Below the pieces are notes generated by a model. That model saw only the letters and a list, made by a program, of their open reading frames with translations, was not told the DNA's origin and searched no databases. A stretch of 64,000 bases of DNA, taken from the NCBI GenBank assembly GCA_018268595.1, contig JAFDWH010000026.1, positions 248,001 to 312,000 on the forward strand, given 5' to 3'. Source of the DNA: Actinomycetota bacterium (lineage in GTDB: Bacteria > Actinomycetota > Thermoleophilia > Solirubrobacterales > Solirubrobacteraceae). Both the position numbers and the translations under genes were made by a program. This document shows positions 58,684 to 64,000 of the stretch, one piece after another; the first letter of the stretch is position 1; the number at the start of each line of letters is the position of its first letter.

Positions 58684-58700
58684 TATACTTTGTGAAGTAT
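58684..58700 (+). promoter_or_regulatory. -10 element fused to ATACTT-N4-AAGTAT operator (trxB)
   Basis: TATACT (58684-58689), with an upstream TG (extended -10), overlaps a perfect palindrome ATACTT-TGTG-AAGTAT (58685-58700). This is the best-formed of three boxes; the others precede the rhodanese-ThiF gene (3331) and cysM (5262). Confidence 0.65.
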
Positions 58701-58722
58701 TGGACACGAACGGAGCGCGGGA

Positions 58723-59700
58723 ATGGCTGACGTCGAGGACGTGATCATCATCGGGAGCGGCCCGGCGGGCTACACCGCGGCGCTCTACACGGCCCGCGCC
58801 AACCTGCGGCCGCTCGTGATCGAGGGCTTCGCGTGGGGCGGCCTGCTGCAGCAGACGACCGACGTGGAGAACTTCCCCGGCTATCCGAACGGGATCATGG
58901 GGCCGGAGATGATGCAGGAGCTGCGCGACCAGGCCGAGCGCTTCGGCACGCGCTTCATCACCGACGACGCGACGAGAGTCGAGCTGAGCGACGGCGGCGT
59001 GCAGACGGTCTGGATCGGCGACGAGGCGCATCGCGCGAAGGCGGTCGTGCTGGCGACCGGCGCGCAGCACAAGAAGCTGGGGATTCCCGGCGAGGAGCTG
59101 CTGTCGGGCCGCGGGGTGTCGTACTGCGCGACCTGCGACGCCGCCTTCTTCAAGGAGCACGAGACGATCATCGTCGGCGGCGGCGACTCGGCGATGGAGG
59201 AGGCGATCTTCCTCGCGAAGTTCGCCGCGCACGTCACCGTCGTGCACCGCCGCGACGAGTTCCGCGCCTCGCCGATCATGCTCGACCGCGCCAGAGCGGT
59301 CGAGAACATCGCGTTCCTGACGCCGTTCGTGCCGGAGGAGTTCGTCGCGGGCGAGAGCGGCGCGCTGGGGAGCATGCGGGTGCGGCATGCGGAGAGCGGC
59401 GAGCTGCGCGAGCTGGCCGCGACCGGCGCGTTCGTGGCGATCGGGCACGAGCCCCAGTCGGAGCTGTTCGCCGGCCAGGTCGAGCTGGACGAGAACGGCT
59501 ACGTGGTCACGCAGGGGCACTCGACGCGCACCACGCTCGCGGGCGTGTTCGCCGCCGGCGACCTCGTCGACCACACCTACCGGCAGGCGATCACCGCCGC
59601 CGGCTTGGGCTGCAAGGCCGCGCTCGACGCCGAGTGGTACCTGCGCGACACGCCGCCGGACGTGACGGCGCGGCCGGCGTCGGAGACGATCGAGGCGTAG
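58723..59700 (+). CDS. trxB: Thioredoxin reductase
   Basis: A 325-residue flavoprotein that reduces thioredoxin with NADPH. FAD site IIIGSGPAGYTAALYTARANL, redox pair YCATCDAAFF (Cys135, Cys138), NADPH site IIVGGGDSAMEEAIFLAKF and the end GVFAAGDLVDHTYRQAITAAGLGCKAAL are diagnostic. A Shine-Dalgarno (CGGAG) precedes ATG 58723. The thioredoxin gene usually beside it is absent. Its promoter carries the same box as the cysteine module. Confidence 0.97.
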   Translation: MADVEDVIIIGSGPAGYTAALYTARANLRPLVIEGFAWGGLLQQTTDVENFPGYPNGIMGPEMMQELRDQAERFGTRFITDDATRVELSDGGVQTVWIGDEAHRAKAVVLATGAQHKKLGIPGEELLSGRGVSYCATCDAAFFKEHETIIVGGGDSAMEEAIFLAKFAAHVTVVHRRDEFRASPIMLDRARAVENIAFLTPFVPEEFVAGESGALGSMRVRHAESGELRELAATGAFVAIGHEPQSELFAGQVELDENGYVVTQGHSTRTTLAGVFAAGDLVDHTYRQAITAAGLGCKAALDAEWYLRDTPPDVTARPASETIEA

Positions 59701-59713
59701 CGGGGGGCGGCGC

Positions 59714-60322
59714 TCAGCCACCCGCGCCCAGCAGCTCCGCCGCGCCGGCGGCCATCAGCGCGCCGGCGAGCGCGCCCAGCAGGAAGTCGCGCAGCTCGGT
59801 GCGCGCGAGGTCGCGGTGCTCGAGCCAGTCGAGGATCGCGCCGTCCATCTGCCACAGCCATGAGCGCACCGCCGTGCGCACCCGCGGCGGCGGGTTCGGG
59901 CCGGCGCCGATGCCGTCGAGGATGCGCGCCGAGGTGCGGTCGCGCACCTCGTCGACGAGCGCTCTCACCTCGGGCACGCTGCCGACGCTCTCCAGCAGCT
60001 TGCGGTAGGCCGTCTCGTGCGCCTCGATCCAGGCAAGGAAGGCGTCGACGCTCTGGGCGAGCGCCGCGGGCGGCGCCAGCTCGGCGGGCGGCTCGGTCGC
60101 GGCCGTCAGCTCCTCGGTGGCCTGCTGGAGCGTCGCGACGAACAGCTCCTGCTTGCTCGGGAAGTAGTGGTAGAGCAGCGCCTTCGAGATGCCGGCCTCG
60201 CGCGCGATGCGGGCCATCGACAGCTCTGCGAAGGCATGCGTTGCGAACAGCTCCGCCGCGAGCTCGAGCAGTTGCCGGCGCCGCTCGTGGACGTGCAGGC
60301 GTCTGTAGGCGGGCTCGCTCAC
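59714..60322 (-). CDS. TetR-family regulator (divergent from DUF2339)
   Basis: A 202-residue repressor. HTH RRQLLELAAELFATHAFAELSMARIAREAGISKALLYHYFPSKQELFVATL is typical TetR; the C-terminal ligand domain includes AFLAWIEAHETAYRKLLESVG and DGAILDWLEHRDL. GTG 60322 is chosen because TACACT (60335-60330, - strand) is 7 bases upstream; an upstream TTG at 60340 is possible. It resembles the second TetR at 62571 in layout (both have WxxxxDGAILDWLEHRDL / SFIEGVSLDWLDHRDL), so the two may be paralogues. Confidence 0.88.
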   Translation of the reverse strand: MSEPAYRRLHVHERRRQLLELAAELFATHAFAELSMARIAREAGISKALLYHYFPSKQELFVATLQQATEELTAATEPPAELAPPAALAQSVDAFLAWIEAHETAYRKLLESVGSVPEVRALVDEVRDRTSARILDGIGAGPNPPPRVRTAVRSWLWQMDGAILDWLEHRDLARTELRDFLLGALAGALMAAGAAELLGAGG

Positions 60323-60344
60323 GTGGGGGAGTGTAACCAAGCTG

Positions 60345-60394
60345 TTGACCGACGGTAGATAAGCCTCGTAGGATGCTTGTCAACCGATGGTCAA
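60345..60394. promoter_or_regulatory. Two TetR-type operators and the DUF2339 promoter
   Basis: TTGACCGACGGTAGA (60345-60359) and TCAACCGATGGTCAA (60380-60394) fit TNNACC-N3-GGTNNA and are 35 bases apart centre to centre. The first contains the -35 (TTGACC) of a promoter with an 18-base spacer and -10 TAGGAT (60369-60374). The second lies over the expected RNA start. They lie between the TetR gene and the divergent DUF2339 gene. Confidence 0.6.
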
Positions 60395-60418
60395 TAAGCT
60401 GGACGCGAGGAGGCGGCG

Positions 60419-62584
60419 ATGGAGCGGGAGCGACTGGAGCGGCTGGAGACCCGGTACGAGGAGCTGGCGGGGCGGGTCGCGCTGCTGGAGCTGGAGCGGC
60501 CGCGGCCGGCGGCTGAGCGCGCGCTCGAGGTCGACACGGGTGGCGGCCTGTTCGCGCCGCGCGTGCGCGACGCCGTCCCGCTCGACCGCACGACGGAAAG
60601 CGCGGCGCCCCCGCTGCTGCGCACCGTCGATCCACCGGCGGCGCCTGCCGTCGAGCCGCCGACGCTGCGCGAGCGGCTCGGCGTCGCCGACGATCCGCTG
60701 GAGGATCTGCTCGGCGGGCGCGTGCTGGCATGGGTCGGCAGCCTCGCCGTCTTCCTCGGCCTCCTGTTCCTGCTCGCGATCGCGATCTCGCGCGGCTGGC
60801 TCGGCGAGGGCGCGCGCGTGGCGCTCGCCGCGCTCGCGTCGAGCGGCCTGATCGCCGGCGGCGCATGGCTGCACGAGCGCACCGCGCGCGTCGACGCAGC
60901 TCGGGCGGCAGCCGCCGCCGGGATCGCCGGGCTGTTCGCGACGGCGACCGTCGCGACGCGGCTCTACGCGCTCGTCCCGGAGCCGGTCGGGCTCGCGATG
61001 GCACTGCTGATCGGGGCTTGCGCGACGATGCTCGCGCTGCGCTGGGACTCGCGCGGGCTCGCGGCGCTCGGGATCCTCGGCGCGGTCGCCGCGCCGTTGC
61101 TCGTCGGCGCCGGGCACGCCGCCGGCACGCTCGCGCTGCTGTTCGTCGCGCTGGCGTCGGCGACCGGCGTGCTGCTGTGGCGCCGCTGGGACTGGCTCGC
61201 GCTCGCGGCCTTCGCGCTCGCGGCGCCGCAGTGGATCCCGTCCCTGTTCGACGGCGCCTCGACGGCCGGCGCGGCGGTCGCGCTGGTGGCGTTCGGCGGG
61301 CTGGCCGTCGCGATGGCGGTCGGCTACGACGTGCGCGTCGGCGCGGGCGCGCTGCGCTCCCAGCCGGCCTTGCTGCTGACCGCGAACGCGCTCACGCTCG
61401 CGGTCGCCGGCTGGTGCGCGTTCGACGGGCTCGGCGACGCGGCGGCGGGGGAGATCTCGCTGGCGGCGCTCGCCGCCGCGCACGTCGCCGTCGGCCTCGT
61501 CGGTCCGCGGCTCGCGCGCGTCTCCGAGCAGTTGAAGCTGCTCGCGCTGTCGATCGGGATCGTGCTCGCGGACGTCGCGTTCGCGCTCGTGCTGCACGGC
61601 TGGGTGCTGGCGCTCGGCTGGGCGGCGACCGGCGTGGCGTTCGCGGCGCTGCAGCGGCGTGCGGGCGTGAGCGGGCGCGACGGCGCGTTCGTGCAGGGCG
61701 GGCTCGGCGGCCATCTGGCGCTCGCGCTCGTGCAGACCTTGCTCGTCGCCCACCCGCTGGCGGTCCTGCGCGGCGACGCGACGCTGACGGCCGCCGGCGC
61801 CGTCTCGGTCACGGCGCTCGCCGCCGGCTGCCTGGCCGCCGGCCGCCTCGCGGGGCGCGCCGAGAACACGTGGCGGATCGCGCTCGACGCGACCGGCCTC
61901 GCCGCGCTCGCGCTGCTCGCCGCGCTCACGCTCGACGGGACCGCGCTCGTGCTGGCGTGGGTGGGTGAGGGGATCGTGCTGGTGCGCATCGCGCGGCGCT
62001 TCGGGGATCGCGTCGCCGCCGGCGGGGCGCTCGGCTTCCTCGCGCTGGCGTCGTTGCACGCGCTGGCGTTCGAGGCGCCGCCGTCGTCGCTCGCGAGCGG
62101 GCTGGCGGCGCCGCTGGACGCTTTGGCCGCGGTCGGCGGGGTCGCGGCGCTGGCGCTGCTGTGCAGCGCGTGGCTGCCGGGGCTGCTGCCGGAGCCGGCG
62201 CCCGGAGCGCTGCGCGGGGGTGCCGTCGTCATGTCGCTGTACCTCGCCTCGGGGCTCGTCGTGACGCCGTTCGCCGGCGGGCAGGCGATCGAGGGCGAGC
62301 TGCTCGACGCGCAGCAGCAGGGGCAGCTCGCGTTGAGCGTCTTCTGGACGCTGACCGGGGTCGGTGCGCTCGTCGCCGGCCTGCGCGGCGACCGGCGCCC
62401 GCTGCGGCTCGCGGCGCTCGCGCTGCTGGGGATCGCCGTCGCGAAGGTCTTCCTGCTCGACCTCGCGACGCTCACCTCGGTCTATCGCGTCGGCTCGTTC
62501 GTCGCGCTCGGCCTGCTGCTGCTGGCGGGCGCGGCTCTCTGGCAGCGGCTGCGGCCGCGGGCGGCGTCCGTCAGAGGACGCTGA
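60419..62584 (+). CDS. DUF2339 multi-pass membrane protein
   Basis: A 721-residue protein. A short coiled N-terminus (RLERLETRYEELAGRVALLELE) is followed by about 20 or more membrane helices. LEDLLGGRVLAWVGSLAVFLGLLFLLAIAISRGWLGEGARVALAALAS is the defining DUF2339 block (FWLG-like and W-V-G signature), and LRLAALALLGIAVAKVFLLDLATLTSVYRVGSFVALGLLLLAG its conserved end. The function of the family is unknown. A GAGGAGG Shine-Dalgarno precedes ATG 60419. Control by the divergent TetR is likely. Confidence 0.88.
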   Translation: MERERLERLETRYEELAGRVALLELERPRPAAERALEVDTGGGLFAPRVRDAVPLDRTTESAAPPLLRTVDPPAAPAVEPPTLRERLGVADDPLEDLLGGRVLAWVGSLAVFLGLLFLLAIAISRGWLGEGARVALAALASSGLIAGGAWLHERTARVDAARAAAAAGIAGLFATATVATRLYALVPEPVGLAMALLIGACATMLALRWDSRGLAALGILGAVAAPLLVGAGHAAGTLALLFVALASATGVLLWRRWDWLALAAFALAAPQWIPSLFDGASTAGAAVALVAFGGLAVAMAVGYDVRVGAGALRSQPALLLTANALTLAVAGWCAFDGLGDAAAGEISLAALAAAHVAVGLVGPRLARVSEQLKLLALSIGIVLADVAFALVLHGWVLALGWAATGVAFAALQRRAGVSGRDGAFVQGGLGGHLALALVQTLLVAHPLAVLRGDATLTAAGAVSVTALAAGCLAAGRLAGRAENTWRIALDATGLAALALLAALTLDGTALVLAWVGEGIVLVRIARRFGDRVAAGGALGFLALASLHALAFEAPPSSLASGLAAPLDALAAVGGVAALALLCSAWLPGLLPEPAPGALRGGAVVMSLYLASGLVVTPFAGGQAIEGELLDAQQQGQLALSVFWTLTGVGALVAGLRGDRRPLRLAALALLGIAVAKVFLLDLATLTSVYRVGSFVALGLLLLAGAALWQRLRPRAASVRGR

Positions 62585-63197
62585 AGTCGATCTCGAGCGT
62601 GGGGTCGACGGCGAGCGCGGCTTGGAGCGAGCCGGCGAGCGCGGCGACGAGCAGCTCGCGCAGCTGCTCGGCCGTCAGGTCGCGGTGGTCGAGCCAATCG
62701 AGGCTGACGCCCTCGATGAAGGACAGCCAGCCGACCAGCGCGGTGCGCAGGGTGGGAGAGGGCTCCGGCTGGTGCGCGACGCCGTCGGCGATCAGGCGCA
62801 GGAACTCGGCACGGTCGCGGTCGCGGATCGCGCGCACCTCGGGGTCCGAGCCGAGGCCGGCGAGGTAGAGCGCGCGGAAGCGGTCGGAGGCCTCGGCGAC
62901 GAACGCGAGGTAGGCGTCGAGCGTGCGGCGCAGGCGCTCGCGCGGGGGCAGCGCGGGGTCCGGCTGGGCGAGCGCGAGCAGCTCGTCGGCCTCGGCGCGG
63001 ATCGTCGCCAGGTAGAAGCCGCGCTTGCTTCTGAAGTAGTAGTAGAGCAGCCCCTTCGCGACACCGGCGGCGGCGGCGACGTCGTCGATCGACAGCTCGT
63101 CGTAGGCGTGCTTGGCGAACAGCTGGCGGCCGATCGCGAGCAGCTCCGCGCGGCGGTCGGCGGCTGGAGCCGGGAGTGTGTCTTGACTTCCGTTCAA
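62571..63197 (-). CDS. TetR-family regulator (divergent from R2-like oxidase)
   Basis: A 208-residue TetR repressor: RAELLAIGRQLFAKHAYDELSIDDVAAAAGVAKGLLYYYFRSKRGFYLATI is the HTH, and the C-terminus has LRTALVGWLSFIEGVSLDWLDHRDLTAEQLRELLVAALAG. Start: TTG 63197 follows a TACGAT hexamer (63213-63208, - strand) by 10 bases; ATG 63221, whose codon overlaps that of the divergent gene (CATG), lies upstream of this promoter and is the alternative. It ends 14 bases inside the convergent DUF2339 gene. Confidence 0.88.
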   Translation of the reverse strand: MNGSQDTLPAPAADRRAELLAIGRQLFAKHAYDELSIDDVAAAAGVAKGLLYYYFRSKRGFYLATIRAEADELLALAQPDPALPPRERLRRTLDAYLAFVAEASDRFRALYLAGLGSDPEVRAIRDRDRAEFLRLIADGVAHQPEPSPTLRTALVGWLSFIEGVSLDWLDHRDLTAEQLRELLVAALAGSLQAALAVDPTLEIDFSVL

Positions 63198-63240
63198 GGC
63201 GCTGTCTATCGTAGCCCGCATGAGCTTGAACGATGTTCAA
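63183..63240. promoter_or_regulatory. Two TetR-type operators flanking a bidirectional -10
   Basis: TTGACTTCCGTTCAA (63183-63197) and the perfect palindrome TTGAAC-GAT-GTTCAA (63226-63240) share the GTTCAA half-site. The first contains the -35 TTGACT, then an 18-base spacer and -10 TATCGT (63207-63212) for the + strand gene. The 7-mer TATCGTA reads TACGAT on the other strand and can serve the TetR gene. The second operator lies inside codons 3-7 of the R2-like gene. Confidence 0.6.
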
Positions 63241-64000
63241 ACCGCGTCCGGTTCGCGGGCCGCCGACCTGATCTCCTACGAGGACCTGTACGCCCGCTGG
63301 GAGCAGGGCAACTGGAGCGCGATGGAGCTCGACTTCAGCGAGGACGCGCGCCAGTGGCGCGAGGAGCTGACCGACTTCGAGCGCAAGGCTGCGCTGTGGA
63401 ACTACGCGCTGTTCTTCTGGGGTGAGGACGCCGTCGCCGACAACCTCTCGCCGTACATCGACGCCGCGCCGCTGGAGGAGCAGAAGTACTTCCTCACGAC
63501 GCAGCAGGTCGACGAGGCGCGCCATGCGGTCTTCTTCAAGCGCTTCATGCACGAGGTGTGCGGGCTCGGCAACGGGTCCTCGGCCAGCGGGTTGCGCGCG
63601 ATCGAGCCCGAGCTGACGTGGGGCTTCCGCAAGGTCTTCGGCCGGCTCGACACGATGGCCGACGAGCTGCGACGCGACCGCTCGCCGGCAAAGCTGTCCG
63701 CCGCGGTGACGCTTTATCACATGGTGATCGAGGCGACGCTCGCGCAGCCGGGCCAGCACTTCATCACCGCCTACCTGGAGGAGCGCGACATCCTGCCGGC
63801 GTTCCGCGAGGGGATGAACCAGATCGCGCGCGACGAGCAGCGCCACATCGCCTTCGGCGTGAAGCTGCTCGCGGACGTGGCGAGCGGTGACCCGCGCTGC
63901 CGGCGGGCGGTCGCGGACCTCTTGCGCGAGGTGACGCCGTGGGGCGTCGCCGTCCTGCAGCCGCCCGGCTGGGATCGGCGGTACACGGAGGTGTTCGGCT
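63220..64000 (+). CDS. R2-like ferritin-superfamily diiron/Mn-Fe oxidase (cut by window end)
   Basis: The first 260 residues of a protein related to ribonucleotide reductase small subunits and R2-like ligand-binding oxidases. Metal ligands are visible: FFWGEDAV (Glu69), QVDEARHAVFF (Glu99, His102), YHMVIEATLAQPG (Glu) and RDEQRHIAFG (Glu, His). WEQGNWSAMELDFSEDARQW and FERKAALWNYALFFWGEDA resemble the R2lox/NrdF-like start. I cannot see a radical-transfer tail because the gene runs off the window, and no nrd large subunit is present. TATCGT (63207-63212) is 7 bases before the ATG. The divergent TetR probably controls it. Confidence 0.8.
   Translation, partial: MSLNDVQTASGSRAADLISYEDLYARWEQGNWSAMELDFSEDARQWREELTDFERKAALWNYALFFWGEDAVADNLSPYIDAAPLEEQKYFLTTQQVDEARHAVFFKRFMHEVCGLGNGSSASGLRAIEPELTWGFRKVFGRLDTMADELRRDRSPAKLSAAVTLYHMVIEATLAQPGQHFITAYLEERDILPAFREGMNQIARDEQRHIAFGVKLLADVASGDPRCRRAVADLLREVTPWGVAVLQPPGWDRRYTEVFG

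Noticed and set aside
1-64000. Mobile elements, prophage, tRNA or rRNA genes, defence islands
   Set aside because: I searched by eye for transposase or integrase motifs, tRNA-like cloverleafs and restriction or toxin genes and found none. DUF1802 at 8092 alone is not enough to claim a defence locus.

Overview
The window is very GC-rich, almost fully coding, and carries only chromosomal housekeeping and respiratory genes. I see no rRNA, tRNA, CRISPR array, insertion sequence or prophage. The CysO/CysM/Mec cysteine pathway, heme-copper oxidases of caa3 and aa3 type, the zinc-ribbon proteins and strong use of GTG/TTG starts point to an actinobacterium. The closest fit I can suggest is Thermoleophilia (Solirubrobacter/Conexibacter relatives); that assignment is inference.

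Layout. 1-3.2 kb: end of a phosphoesterase, a DipZ-like thioredoxin-fold protein, SCO1 and a NarL-type two-component pair. 3.3-7.3 kb: a sulfur-carrier cysteine module (rhodanese-ThiF activator, CysO, XRE regulator, CysM, TatA, JAMM protease, zinc ribbon). 7.3-12.8 kb: DUF1802, hydantoinase A/B and unknowns. 13-17.6 kb: NadB, a deacetylase, and a glycosyltransferase with two zinc-ribbon proteins. 17.7-27.5 kb: an orphan pilin, MurI, RNase PH, RdgB, a cation transporter, HU, LysM, a PBP-type carboxypeptidase, a sugar kinase, GuaB3 and GuaA. 27.6-29.6 kb: OsmC, a micropeptide, and an M23 hydrolase behind a c-di-AMP riboswitch. 29.6-40.5 kb: RplM, RpsI, GlmM, GlmS, NAD(P)HX repair, Alr, a CCA-type nucleotidyltransferase, M28 and HIT. 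40.5-44.1 kb: cold-shock protein, secreted proteins and a glycosyltransferase. 44.2-55.7 kb: a cytochrome c-cupredoxin lipoprotein and two oxidase clusters, an A2-like caa3 and an A1-type aa3. 55.7-64 kb: crotonase, PAP2, a membrane flippase-like protein, TrxB, two TetR regulators with DUF2339, and a ferritin-like R2 oxidase cut by the window end.

How parts connect. The sulfur module and trxB share a near-identical palindrome (ACTT-N4-AAGT type) fused to their -10 elements, suggesting one thiol/sulfur regulon. SCO1, CtaG, CtaB, the two CtaC/CtaD pairs and the c-cupredoxin protein together cover terminal oxidase structure, heme and copper assembly and electron delivery. MurI, GlmM, GlmS, Alr, the D,D-carboxypeptidase and the M23 hydrolase serve peptidoglycan.

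Gene expression style. Many first genes have a TANNNT -10-like hexamer only 6-12 bases before the start codon and no Shine-Dalgarno, so leaderless mRNA appears common. Genes inside operons overlap by ATGA/GTGA/TGATG or use a Shine-Dalgarno. The only gene-free stretch above 300 bases is 29328-29649; it holds the riboswitch, its promoter and the rplM leader.
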